From the NCBI GenBank assembly GCA_934155185.1, contig CAKPGT010000004.1, positions 1 to 64,000 of the forward strand: a stretch of 64,000 nt of DNA, in the 5' to 3' direction. The notes below the pieces were generated by a model. That model worked only from the letters and a program-made list of their open reading frames with translations, had not been told where the DNA came from and searched no databases. Source of the stretch: an uncultured Bacilli bacterium. Its GTDB lineage: Bacteria; Bacillota_I; Bacilli_A; RF39; UBA660. Each line of letters begins with the position of its first letter. Positions within the stretch are counted from its first letter, which is position 1. Position numbers and translations under genes: made by a program. Shown piece by piece: positions 37,701 through 45,332 of this stretch.

Positions 37701-38880
37701 TATAATTCTTCCTTATAATGAGGATATTGAAGGTAGTAAAAAGTTTAATGGAACATACTCTTTAGATTTATCAAGTATTTCATCTAATAAAGAAGTGTAT
37801 TGTACTAAAGAAAATTCATCAAATATGGTAACCAATTCTGACAGCCTAGCATCCTCTGAAATATGGAATACATGTGATGATTATAGTGGTGTGACAGCAA
37901 TTAAGATTGTTGGTTCGGATAATACAATGAAAAATATTATTAAGATTATTCCGGAAAATAATAAATCAGATGATAATTACGAAATCAGAGCTTACTTATA
38001 TGATAATGGATTAAAAAAAGTTTCTGATAAAAAAACAAATGTTAGTGTAATAAGTAAAAAAATAACTGGTATTGTTTGGGAAGATTTTGATGATAATGGT
38101 ATAATGGATATAGATGAGTCTATGGTTTCTGATGTTATATTAAAATTATATAATGCAGAGACTGACGAATATATTAATCAAACTGTTTCAGATGTAAAAG
38201 GACAATACACCTTATCGGATTTGGAGCCTGGAAAGTATTATATTAGTGCAGAATTTAATACAGCTAAATATGGATTAACCCAGTATAGGGCTAGCGAAAA
38301 TAAATCCGAAACATCGTCATTTAAAACAAGTTCTTCAGATTATATTACAGATGAAATAGAAATTACTAATAATACAAGAACAATTAATAATATAAACTTA
38401 GGATTATCATTGAAGAAGGTATACAAGCTAAAATTATCTAAGTATGTAAACAAAGTAATTATTACTGATAAACTTGGAATACCTTCAACGAGAGACTTTA
38501 ATAATGTGACACTTGCAAAAGTAGATGTTAAAGATTTTGCTAATGTGAAAATGAAGGTAGTATATGTATTAGAATTAGAAAACATTGGATATTATCCTGG
38601 TTATGTTTATAGAATAAAAGATTATATTCCAGATGGCATGACATTTAATGCGGAATATGAAGAAAATACGGGCTGGGAGTTAAATGAAGATGGATATCTT
38701 GAAAACAATACACTATCAGATGAGTTGATATATGGTGGTCAAAAAAAATATTTAACTATAGCATTTGATGTTACAAGAAAAGAGGCCGGCTCATTTATTA
38801 ATTATGCTGAAGTAAATGATGATGATTTGTTTATTTTAAGTAGTGAAACAGGCGAAGATGGAGATGATAGTAATGAATAA
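34717..38880 (+). CDS. large multi-domain surface protein (Ig-like, SdrD-B-like, DUF11-like)
   Basis: 1387 residues after CTGGAGGG. A membrane/signal segment lies at about 33-52 ('SVLGLFLISCIIGLAVYA'). Two DUF5011-like Ig modules follow at about 330-410 and 418-500 ('GEEYNDPGVS', 'GEKYEEPGIL'). Then come long beta-rich regions, an SdrD-type B repeat at about 1117-1200 ('GIVWEDFDDNGIMD', 'YTLSDLEPGKYYISAEF'), and a DUF11-like domain at about 1235-1370 ('LENIGYYPGYVYRIKDYIPDGM'). There is no LPXTG motif and no C-terminal membrane helix; the acidic end overlaps the next gene by 8 bases. It may stay attached by the N-terminal helix or associate with the next protein. A role in adhesion is inferred. 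Confidence 0.8.
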   Translation: MKSRINVEKIKNNIIIGWIKFKNLVKEHKYISSVLGLFLISCIIGLAVYAQEDEYAGKIAAEINEIETYTINESGVLGKSETVYSFDTIVFGVKYYLNGALPSGATLSRDAIIEATVDTEDVDVYWYHMDQDDGNYEIGSNKVKVEMYDKAVGTNNSSLNEIKLYLKVNNVENDKEISVTIKVYESTSEEKSNSKRKSFKVSSTLQPLTAKIRNGSAYKKDEFKGRYVPYGILLGFEGDSLKGKYFSKTEIILEASQELNGQIQQLSLDTTDDYYGVYDKDKKLLSNFPNGKYDDTDSSVKDSGSVLLEKLESETKSSQIQEKKSSPLYLLGDKSIILEVGEEYNDPGVSLSNKGTALGNDKYKTIFKNSENKEISDYNAMVSKEGTYKIGYVYENGPSKTTIYRNVEVIASSGDKSVSVDGNTYSLNGNTNINLIKGEKYEEPGILKNGKRIEDMNSDNGVTIEITKDDNIETAGGKIIYTIISKNNSSTQKLLKRNVNVIEKVGEVGVDEKVLNASTVEQCTGAECKISYYKDNEEIKDISSVQSGTYDVEYKLSNEDYEVVIRSTMTIEKKVQYKLKIDNIKTDDIYYKDNNFIALGAYFVNVMSERPEGNTNDIPVSLKIVKIGSTEADITSVPSINLNVSEGTKTSTLDFYTGDEDSIDLLDNGSYLAYGEETILRSQFSYSKDGDNTIKSLSVKVPVNTGDNQFSMVEYSTDSESPAYDVNYNVKVEYYDKDGKTVKFSDETLAYIIYTAEGVSPGTNIDFRVRLKVNSINHGKSVKLSGATCSADGKNINVDIKQTLNITSFKARTTISVDGNESDIEVDGSKKSTWTIYPTVSRPASVINTQVAGTNQLDYVNITVELPEGINYVYNDEYDKPTITENGRKLTYKILGKKINDWFEPIYFDTNYDINIENGKKLTVKSIIDATTKDETPITDISSEALRTTSRSVIFQNVNNIRFSLTTDYSAVSKNQPFTFSSNVYNSQSENTSTVIILPYNEDIEGSKKFNGTYSLDLSSISSNKEVYCTKENSSNMVTNSDSLASSEIWNTCDDYSGVTAIKIVGSDNTMKNIIKIIPENNKSDDNYEIRAYLYDNGLKKVSDKKTNVSVISKKITGIVWEDFDDNGIMDIDESMVSDVILKLYNAETDEYINQTVSDVKGQYTLSDLEPGKYYISAEFNTAKYGLTQYRASENKSETSSFKTSSSDYITDEIEITNNTRTINNINLGLSLKKVYKLKLSKYVNKVIITDKLGIPSTRDFNNVTLAKVDVKDFANVKMKVVYVLELENIGYYPGYVYRIKDYIPDGMTFNAEYEENTGWELNEDGYLENNTLSDELIYGGQKKYLTIAFDVTRKEAGSFINYAEVNDDDLFILSSETGEDGDDSNE

Positions 38881-41062
38881 TAAAGCAAAAAAAATAATTA
38901 GTTATATTTTTATTTCCGTTTTACTATCAATATTGATGATTGATAAGGTCTTTGCTGCAAATTTTACTTCAACGGTTATAGAAGATAAGTCTTTCAATTC
39001 AAAAAAGTACCCAACGAACTATTCATATGATTATGTTAATGGAACTATAAAAAAGGGTACGAGTTATACAAGGTATATATTAAAACCATGGGCATTTTAT
39101 GTAACTCAAGGAAGTACTAAAAGGCAAGTATTTTGTATAGAGCAATATAGAAATGCATACTCTCAAAAAACTTATGAAAAATATAACTGTGAAAAAAATA
39201 ACAGTAGTTGTGTTGTGTCAGAAAATAAAAAGAAGGATTTAATTAAACAAGCTATATCGGTCGGATATCATGTGACTTCTGCACCTGATAATAAAAATTT
39301 TGACAAGGAGATTGGGACCCTAAATAAGCTTACAAATGACAAGACATACGAGACAATCGCTCTTCAGGAAATAATATGGGAAATAATTAGAGGTGAAAGA
39401 ACTTCATTTACTTATTATGCACCGGACACTTGTAAGAGCAGTGTTAATGAAAAAAAATGTTTATTTTATTCTAAAATTTACAATAAAGGTAGTGGCACTC
39501 CCGAGGGAAAGCTTTTAACCAAATATAAAAGTATAATTAAAAAAGCTAAATATACATTTGATAAAATACCAAAGAATTTTGGTACTAATAGTAAGCCAGG
39601 AAGTGTTCAACTTACTTACAATGAAAAGAAAAAGGTTTTTACGGCAGATTTACATGATAGTAATGGAGCATATAATAATTTTAATTTCAATTCAAGTAAT
39701 AAAAACATAAAATTATCGGCTTCAGCTGATGGAAAAACTCTTACTATTACTAGTACTATAGCAATAGAAAAGGATACTCCAATTAAGATAACAGCTACAA
39801 ACATAGTAAATGATAAAAGCGACTATATTGAATATCATACAACTCAAAACTCTTTATTTCAAAAGTTTGGTTATGGAACAGCCGAGATACAATATTTTTT
39901 GGGTGTATATACTCCTAAATATAAAATAGAGATAGTAAAACAAGATCAAAATGGAAATACTTTAGCTGGTGCGGAGTTTAAAATTTGTAATAAGAAAGGG
40001 TGCCCTAAAGGCTCAGTTATAGTTTCAAATCTAAAGACTAATAGTGCTGGTGTTGCTGCATATGATCAAATTGCTAAGCCTGGAACTTACTATGTTAGGG
40101 AGACTAAAGCCCCAACTGGTTATAACTTATACAGTAAAGAAATAAGTGTTACCGTAAATAAGAATGTCAAAATTCCAGTTAAGAATACGCCTAATACTTT
40201 TAAATTAAAAAAGTATATATATAATGAGACTGATAATTCAAATAACTTATTAGATACAAATTGTAACTTAGATACGGGTCCAATATTTGAAATTTATCAT
40301 AAAAATAATGGAAAGTATGAGAAAATATATTTTACTGAAAATAAAATTGGATCATATGATTATTATGGAACAAAAAGTGGTGGAAATACTACTTCTAGAT
40401 TAACTACTTGTAAAGGAACGTTTGAGGCTTTCAAGTTTCCGGATTGTAAAGATTATAAGATAGTTGAAATACAGGCTCCAGAAGGAGTAACATTATCAAA
40501 TTTTTCTGGTGAAATAAGTAACATATGTAATAAAACCCAAGAAGTTATAAATGGTTTTACTGGCCTTGAATTTCAAAAGAAAAATGATGACGGTGAGCTT
40601 TTGGATGGTGGAACATACATTCTTCAAACAAAAATAAACAATGTTTATACTGATGTACTTTTGAAAAAAACTCGAGATGGTGAGTATAGTTATCAAAAAG
40701 ACTTAGATGATTCTGAAAAAGATGCGACTTATGAATTAAAAACTAATAATGGAAAATTTTTAGTGAAGAATTTGCCACCGGGGGAATACAGAATTGTAGA
40801 GGCAGAAGCACCAGAAGGCTATGAATTAATTAAAGATAAAGATTCTAAAGCGCTTGTTACAATAACCGATGAAAACAAAGATGGATATTATTTAGTTGAG
40901 ATGATTAATTACAAAGTTAATAAAGATGGTGATAATGCTTTCGCTGAGTTAATAGTCACGATAACAACAGGTAGAAAAGTTCTTAACTATGTATTTATAA
41001 TTTCTGGATTAGCCATTTTATTGGGCGCTGTAATAATTATAAGAAAAAAAATAAAGAAATAA
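38873..41062 (+). CDS. thioester-domain adhesin with SpaA/Cna-B repeats
   Basis: 729 residues from ATG 38873; signal peptide ends near 'DKVFAA' (28/29). A thioester-domain pattern follows: Cys88 in 'QVFCIEQ' and Gln165 in 'ALQEIIWEI', the pair that forms an internal Cys-Gln thioester in streptococcal TIE adhesins and reacts with host Lys. Two SpaA/Cna-B prealbumin-like domains come next ('IVKQDQNGNTLAGAEFKI' with 'YYVRETKAPTGY'; 'LEFQKKNDDGELLDGGTY' with 'YRIVEAEAPEGY'), with the Lys and Glu needed for isopeptide bonds. The C terminus is a membrane helix plus R-K-K-I-K-K without an LPXTG motif. No sortase is nearby. Coupled to the preceding gene. Confidence 0.83.
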   Translation: MNNKAKKIISYIFISVLLSILMIDKVFAANFTSTVIEDKSFNSKKYPTNYSYDYVNGTIKKGTSYTRYILKPWAFYVTQGSTKRQVFCIEQYRNAYSQKTYEKYNCEKNNSSCVVSENKKKDLIKQAISVGYHVTSAPDNKNFDKEIGTLNKLTNDKTYETIALQEIIWEIIRGERTSFTYYAPDTCKSSVNEKKCLFYSKIYNKGSGTPEGKLLTKYKSIIKKAKYTFDKIPKNFGTNSKPGSVQLTYNEKKKVFTADLHDSNGAYNNFNFNSSNKNIKLSASADGKTLTITSTIAIEKDTPIKITATNIVNDKSDYIEYHTTQNSLFQKFGYGTAEIQYFLGVYTPKYKIEIVKQDQNGNTLAGAEFKICNKKGCPKGSVIVSNLKTNSAGVAAYDQIAKPGTYYVRETKAPTGYNLYSKEISVTVNKNVKIPVKNTPNTFKLKKYIYNETDNSNNLLDTNCNLDTGPIFEIYHKNNGKYEKIYFTENKIGSYDYYGTKSGGNTTSRLTTCKGTFEAFKFPDCKDYKIVEIQAPEGVTLSNFSGEISNICNKTQEVINGFTGLEFQKKNDDGELLDGGTYILQTKINNVYTDVLLKKTRDGEYSYQKDLDDSEKDATYELKTNNGKFLVKNLPPGEYRIVEAEAPEGYELIKDKDSKALVTITDENKDGYYLVEMINYKVNKDGDNAFAELIVTITTGRKVLNYVFIISGLAILLGAVIIIRKKIKK

Positions 41063-41134
41063 GTATAAAATAGAAAGTATGGTAGATGCATATTTTCTAT
41101 TTTTTTTAATATATTTTATAGGGGAGAGAACTTT

Positions 41135-41425
41135 ATGAATAAAGAAATTGAAAGACCAGATTTAATAAATCATAACATTAGCATAGTAGAAAGACAAAAT
41201 ATATCTATAACTGGTGTAACCAAAATAGATAGTTTTGATAGTGAAGAATTTATGCTTGAGACAACGGCTGGTGCGCTTGGCATTAAGGGGAGAGAACTTG
41301 AAATAATTAAATTAGATACATATGAAGGTAAGATAATGATTAAAGGAATAATAGATGGATTTTCATATCTTGAAGAAAAAAATGGAAAGAAAGAGCCAGG
41401 CATGTTATCTAGGCTGTTTAAATAA
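41135..41425 (+). CDS. yabP: sporulation protein YabP
   Basis: 96 residues after GGGGAGAG. YabP/YqfC family pattern: 'NHNISIVERQNISITGVTKIDSFDSEEFML' in pieces, 'TTAGALGIKGRELEIIKLD', 'IIDGFSYLE'. In Bacillus YabP is made under sigma-E and needed for spore assembly together with YabQ. The usual upstream genes yabN and yabO are replaced by the adhesin pair. Confidence 0.93.
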   Translation: MNKEIERPDLINHNISIVERQNISITGVTKIDSFDSEEFMLETTAGALGIKGRELEIIKLDTYEGKIMIKGIIDGFSYLEEKNGKKEPGMLSRLFK

Positions 41426-41700
41426 TGAATTTAGAGGAGCAATTTAAAGTAATATTTTATTCCTTTATATATGGTATGTTCTTTTTCTTTACTTATAGGA
41501 TGTTTAAATCAATTCATATTAAAAAAAAGATATTAAAATATATACTTGAATTATTATATTGTATATTAAATATTTTGATATTTTATTTTTTACTATATAA
41601 AATAAATAGTGGCATAATAAGCATCTATGTTTTTATTTTCTTAATTATTGGTGCTATTTTTTGTAAACTATTTTACTTTGCAGACAAAAAACTCTTGTAA
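41425..41700 (+). CDS. yabQ: sporulation membrane protein YabQ
   Basis: 91 residues with three hydrophobic helices, shorter than most YabQ. Identified by position (start shares one base with the yabP stop, divIC follows) and by the 'FYSFIYGMFFFFTYRMFKS' first helix. Its role in spore cortex formation is known from Bacillus. Confidence 0.8.
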   Translation: MNLEEQFKVIFYSFIYGMFFFFTYRMFKSIHIKKKILKYILELLYCILNILIFYFLLYKINSGIISIYVFIFLIIGAIFCKLFYFADKKLL

Positions 41701-41722
41701 AAATATCAAGGCTTGCTATAAT
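41695..41722 (+). promoter_or_regulatory. promoter of divIC
   Basis: TTGTAA (41695-41700, overlapping the yabQ stop), 16 bases, TATAAT (41717-41722). It allows divIC to be expressed in growing cells independently of the sporulation genes yabPQ. Confidence 0.7.
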
Positions 41723-41755
41723 AATATTAGGAGTGTAGATAAAGGAAGGGATATA

Positions 41756-42034
41756 ATGAAATATAAAAATAGACGTAGAGTAATATTGACCGCGATTTTG
41801 TGTTTCTTTATAATTGGTTTATCAGTTGCATCATCCATAAATAATATATCTAAAATACGCGAAAAAAGGTTAGAAAAGGCAGGACTAATTAGACGACTTG
41901 AAGAATTAAAGGACGAGCAAAAGACATTATCTGATGATGTAGAAAAACTTAAAAATCCGGAATATGCTGCAAGATATGCAAGAGAGAAATATCTTTACTC
42001 AAAAAATGGCGAAAAAATACTAAAAATAGATTAA
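41756..42034 (+). CDS. divIC: septum formation initiator DivIC/FtsB-like
   Basis: 92 residues from ATG 41756 (GGAAGGG upstream). A short basic cytoplasmic end (KYKNRRR), one membrane helix (about 8-28), an extracytoplasmic coiled coil ('EKAGLIRRLEELKDEQKTL') and the family end 'KNPEYAARYAREKYLYSKNGEKI'. It forms the divisome FtsL-DivIB-DivIC complex. Confidence 0.9.
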   Translation: MKYKNRRRVILTAILCFFIIGLSVASSINNISKIREKRLEKAGLIRRLEELKDEQKTLSDDVEKLKNPEYAARYAREKYLYSKNGEKILKID

Positions 42035-42035
42035 G

Positions 42036-42057
42036 CAAGGTATGTACCTTGTTTTTT
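42036..42057 (+). terminator. terminator after divIC
   Basis: CAAGGT / ACCTTG stem (42036-42051), loop ATGT, followed by six T's. Confidence 0.85.
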
Positions 42058-42093
42058 GATTGTTTTATGATAAAATGTATATGGGCGATTGAA

Positions 42094-42468
42094 ATGAATA
42101 TAGATGAAATTAACATAGCTTCATTAGCATATTTAGGTGATTCAGTTTATGAATTAGAAATTAGAAATCATTTGTTAGCAAATAGTAAGGCTAAGGTAAA
42201 TGACTTAAAAAATGAATCAATAAAATATGTAAGTGCGGTATCACAGGCTGGGATTTTAGATAGATTAATAGAAAACGGTATTATATCTTATGATGAGCTT
42301 AGTTTAGTTAAAAGGGCAAGAAATTATAGAACAAACTCAAAACCTAGATATACTGATATCAAATTGTATAAAAAAGCAACTGCACTTGAGGCTCTATTTG
42401 GGTATTTGTATTTAAGTAATAATACTAATAGAATAAAACAATTAATAAAGGAAATATTTGGTGATTAA
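42094..42468 (+). CDS. mrnC: Mini-ribonuclease 3 (MrnC)
   Basis: 124 residues from ATG 42094; longer frames lack a ribosome site. RNase III fold without the RNA-binding domain: 'NIASLAYLGDSVYELEIR' with catalytic Asp, 'KATALEALFGYLYL' with catalytic Glu. It matures 23S rRNA ends in Bacillus. Followed directly by rlmB as in many Firmicutes; cysS, the usual upstream gene, is not here. Confidence 0.93.
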   Translation: MNIDEINIASLAYLGDSVYELEIRNHLLANSKAKVNDLKNESIKYVSAVSQAGILDRLIENGIISYDELSLVKRARNYRTNSKPRYTDIKLYKKATALEALFGYLYLSNNTNRIKQLIKEIFGD

Positions 42469-42469
42469 T

Positions 42470-43174
42470 ATGTATGTATATGGTAAAAATGTTATAAAAG
42501 CGTTAATAGATAATAATAAAAAAATTAAGAAAGTATATCTTTCTGATAACTTTAATGATTCTAGCTTGTTAGATAGTATCAATAATTTAAATGTAGAAAT
42601 TAAAACTTTACCAAAACAAGAACTTGATAAAATCGAAAAAGGTAACCATCAAGGAATAATAGCCTTAACAGATGATTATAAATATGTTAGTGAAAATGAA
42701 ATGTTATCTAATATGAGTGAAAATCCATTCGTGGTAATATTAGACCATTTAGAAGACCCGCATAATTTTGGTGCTATAATAAGAACCTGTGAAGCCGCGG
42801 GGGTAGAGTATATTATTATACCAAAGGATAGAAGCGTTGGCGTTACTTCAACTGTTGTAAAAACGAGTGTAGGAGCTATATATAATGTTAATATAGTAAT
42901 GGTAACAAACTTAAATAATACCATAAAGAAATTGAAGGAAAAAGGATTATGGATAGTTGGAACAGATATGGTTAATAGCACTTTATATGATGAAATAGAT
43001 TATAAAGTACCTATTGGTATCATAATAGGAAATGAAGGTTCTGGTATGAAGAGTCTTGTTGGCAAAAACTGTGATTTTATAGCGAGAATACCTATGATAG
43101 GAAAGGTAAATAGTTTAAATGCTTCAGTAGCAGCAGGAATTATGATATATGAAGTTTTAAGGCAAAGAAAGTAA
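42470..43174 (+). CDS. rlmB: 23S rRNA 2'-O-ribose methyltransferase RlmB (SpoU/TrmH family)
   Basis: 234 residues from ATG 42470. A short N-terminal substrate-binding domain ('VYGKNVIKALIDN') and the SPOUT trefoil-knot domain: 'LDHLEDPHNFGAIIRTCEAAGV' (N-x-G-A-I-x-R), 'IIGNEGSGMKSLV', 'IPMIGKVNSLNASVAAGIMIYE' in pieces. Its TAA stop (43172-43174) is in the same frame as sigH and forms the first bases of the sigH ribosome site. Confidence 0.94.
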   Translation: MYVYGKNVIKALIDNNKKIKKVYLSDNFNDSSLLDSINNLNVEIKTLPKQELDKIEKGNHQGIIALTDDYKYVSENEMLSNMSENPFVVILDHLEDPHNFGAIIRTCEAAGVEYIIIPKDRSVGVTSTVVKTSVGAIYNVNIVMVTNLNNTIKKLKEKGLWIVGTDMVNSTLYDEIDYKVPIGIIIGNEGSGMKSLVGKNCDFIARIPMIGKVNSLNASVAAGIMIYEVLRQRK

Positions 43175-43186
43175 GGAGGACTAATT

Positions 43187-43819
43187 ACGACTACAACTAA
43201 AAAAAACGTAAAAGAGTATGAGGATGATTTTGAACTTCTTTATTTAGTTTCTGAGGCCGGGGATGTAACAGAAAAAGTTATATATAATAAGTACAAGCCT
43301 GTTATTGAATATTATTCTAAGATGTTTTTAAGGATGGCTTTAACTAAAGGTTTAGATTATAATGACTTATTTCAGGAAGGTATGATTGGGCTTCAGTCTG
43401 CTATTGATAATTATAAGGAGCAAAAAAATATCAAATTTTCAACATTTGCATTTATATGTATTAAAAGAAAGATACTTACTGCTGTAAAATTAGCTAGTTC
43501 AAAAAAACATAGTATACTAAATGAATCATATTCATTAGATTATCAAACAGATGATGATAACTATGATTTTTCAAATACTGTATATATTACTGAAAATAAT
43601 GCAGAAGACTTGCTTGTTGGAAAAGAAAATAAAGAATACTTTAATAAGCGAATTAATGAAGAGTTTACTAATCTTGAAAAGCAAGTATACGAACTTAGAT
43701 TAAATGATTTTACTAATGAGGAGATATCTAACATGCTTGGTAAATCATATAAGTCAATTGAAAGCACTTTATTTAGAATAAGAATTAAGTTAAAAAAGAT
43801 ATTAAATGAAATTGACTAA
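43187..43819 (+). CDS. sigH: RNA polymerase sigma factor SigH with a non-canonical start codon
   Basis: About 210 residues. Conserved sigma-H sequence extends well upstream of the first ATG (43322): 'KEYEDDFELLYLVSEAGDVT' and 'YNKYKPVIEYY' match the region 1.2/2.1 start of SigH. Between the rlmB stop and 43322 this frame has no ATG, GTG or TTG. AAGGAGG at 43173-43179 leaves 7 bases to ACG (43187) and 4 to ATT (43184); ACG fits best. Region 2 ('DYNDLFQEGMIGLQSAIDNY', 'FATFAFICIKR' like) and region 4 ('LEKQVYELRLNDFTNEEISNMLGKSYKSIES' in pieces) are intact. SigH drives early sporulation and competence genes. A rare start would lower its translation. Sequencing error (ATG to ACG) is the alternative. 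Confidence 0.87.
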   Translation, partial: TTTTKKNVKEYEDDFELLYLVSEAGDVTEKVIYNKYKPVIEYYSKMFLRMALTKGLDYNDLFQEGMIGLQSAIDNYKEQKNIKFSTFAFICIKRKILTAVKLASSKKHSILNESYSLDYQTDDDNYDFSNTVYITENNAEDLLVGKENKEYFNKRINEEFTNLEKQVYELRLNDFTNEEISNMLGKSYKSIESTLFRIRIKLKKILNEID

Positions 43820-43915
43820 TTATTATATTTGTGCTAATATCTACTTAGAGGCACGTTTTAGTGTTTTTTATGTACATAAAAATATTTAAACTATTGTATG
43901 GATTGGAGATGCAAA

Positions 43916-44134
43916 ATGGCAAAAAATAAAAAGAAGAGAGGATTATTTAAATTCCTTAAGGATTTCTTTGAAGACGTAAAAAAAGAAACTAAAAAAGTTC
44001 TATGGACTAGTAAGAAGAACTTATTTAAATATTCATTAATTACAATATTATTTATGGTATTTATATGTTTATTCTTTGTTGGAACTGATTTAATTATAGC
44101 GTTAGTATCATATGTGAAGGAGTTAATTAGTTAG
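43916..44134 (+). CDS. secE: preprotein translocase subunit SecE
   Basis: 72 residues from ATG 43916 (GGAGATG upstream). Basic start, amphipathic 'LKDFFEDVKKETKKVLWTSKK' region and one membrane helix (about 45-66): the single-span Gram-positive SecE. Followed by nusG. rpmG (L33), which often precedes secE, is absent from the 96-base gap. Confidence 0.93.
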   Translation: MAKNKKKRGLFKFLKDFFEDVKKETKKVLWTSKKNLFKYSLITILFMVFICLFFVGTDLIIALVSYVKELIS

Positions 44135-44135
44135 T

Positions 44136-44675
44136 ATGGAAGAAGAAAAGAAATGGTATGTTGTTAATACATATTCAGGGCACGAAGCAAAAGTAAAAGA
44201 AAAGCTTGATATGAGAATTAACTCTATGGATATGCAAGAAAATATATTTAGAGTAATTGTTCCTGAAAGAAAAGAAGTAGAAATAAAAGATGGTAAAAAG
44301 GTTGAAAAAACAAAAAAACTATTCCCAGGTTATGTTTTAGTTGAAATGATAATGTCTGATGAATCTTGGTATATAGTTCGTAATACACCTGGTGTAACTG
44401 GTTTTTTAGGATCATCAGGTAAGGGTGCAAAACCAGTTCCATTATATGACTATGAAGTAGAAAGATTATTCAAAGAAATAGGAATGGATAAAGATAATAT
44501 TGTCGTTAATTATGAAGTTGGTGATAAAGTTAAGATTACTGATGGTCCATTTAAGATGCTTGCAGGTAAGATAGTAAACCTTGATTTAGAAGATGGAAAG
44601 GCAAATGTATCAGTCGACTTATTTGGACAAGAAACGAATGTTGAATTAGAATTAACGCAATTTACAAAGGAATAA
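44136..44675 (+). CDS. nusG: transcription termination/antitermination factor NusG
   Basis: 179 residues, start 2 bases after secE. NGN domain ('KKWYVVNTYSGHEAKVKEKL', 'LFPGYVLVEMIMSDESWYIVRNTPGVTGFLG' in pieces) and C-terminal KOW domain ('VGDKVKITDGPFKMLAGKI'). Links RNA polymerase to ribosomes or Rho. Confidence 0.97.
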   Translation: MEEEKKWYVVNTYSGHEAKVKEKLDMRINSMDMQENIFRVIVPERKEVEIKDGKKVEKTKKLFPGYVLVEMIMSDESWYIVRNTPGVTGFLGSSGKGAKPVPLYDYEVERLFKEIGMDKDNIVVNYEVGDKVKITDGPFKMLAGKIVNLDLEDGKANVSVDLFGQETNVELELTQFTKE

Positions 44676-44760
44676 GTTATAAAAAACTATTGCTTTTATC
44701 TTATATGCTGTGATAAAATGTTAGACGCAGCTATATATTTTATATAGATGAAAGAAAAAA

Positions 44761-44799
44761 AGTGGAAGGCGCGGATTAAAATAAGGCTATTTGACCACT
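44761..44799 (+). promoter_or_regulatory. L1-binding-like leader hairpin before rplK
   Basis: AGTGG (44761-44765) can pair with CCACT (44795-44799), with AAGG and a purine-rich internal part between. The same layout, closer to consensus, occurs before rplA. Such leaders mimic the 23S site of L1 and allow autogenous control of the rplK-rplA operon. The promoter is probably the TTGCTT (44690) / GATAAAAT region upstream. Confidence 0.55.
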
Positions 44800-44828
44800 C
44801 GCGAAAAAAAGTATAGGAGGTGTTTTTC

Positions 44829-45254
44829 GTGGCAAAGGAATTAATTAGAAAATTAAAACTACAATTACCAGCAGGTAAAGCTACACCTGCTCCACCAGTA
44901 GGTACTGCACTAGGACCATTAGGTGTTAACTCTGGTGAATTTTGTGTTAAATATAATGACGCAACAAGAGATAGAATGGGAGATATAGTTCCAGTTGAAA
45001 TATCTGTTTATGACGATAGAAGTTTTGAACTTAGATTTTTAACTCCACCAACTGCATTCTTAATTAAGAAAGTTGCAAAAGTTAAGAAAGGATCTACAAA
45101 GGGTTCTTCAGAAATTGTTGGTTCTTTAACTACTGAACAATTAAAAGAAATTGCTGAAATTAAATTACCTGATTTAAATGCTTATACTGTTGAAGGAGCT
45201 ATGAAAATAGTTGCAGGGACAGCTAAGAATATGGGTATTGAAATAAAAGATTAA
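44829..45254 (+). CDS. rplK: 50S ribosomal protein L11
   Basis: 141 residues from GTG 44829, with AGGAGG 8 bases upstream; this gives exactly the standard L11 length. 'KLQLPAGKATPAPPVGTALGPLGVN' appears in its expected place (seen as LPAGKATPAPPVGTALGP), with the L11-type ending 'EGAMKIVAGTAKNMGIEI'. Part of the GTPase-associated centre. Confidence 0.98.
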   Translation: MAKELIRKLKLQLPAGKATPAPPVGTALGPLGVNSGEFCVKYNDATRDRMGDIVPVEISVYDDRSFELRFLTPPTAFLIKKVAKVKKGSTKGSSEIVGSLTTEQLKEIAEIKLPDLNAYTVEGAMKIVAGTAKNMGIEIKD

Positions 45255-45290
45255 TTAAAATAAAAAATAACAATCATATAGAGATATCTA

Positions 45291-45319
45291 TGTGGGAGGA
45301 TAATCCGCTATAAACCACA
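45291..45319 (+). promoter_or_regulatory. L1-binding-like leader hairpin before rplA
   Basis: TGTGG (45291-45295) pairs with CCACA (45315-45319), enclosing GAGGATAATCCGCTATAAA with the conserved GAGG and CCGCTA elements of L1 target sites. It sits 14 bases before the rplA start and next to its ribosome site GGGAGG. Confidence 0.65.
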
Positions 45320-45332
45320 GGGAGGTAAGAAA

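Noticed and set aside
43322..43819. sigH starting at the first ATG
   Set aside because: This would remove the conserved start of sigma region 2 and has no Shine-Dalgarno; upstream sequence is clearly homologous to SigH.
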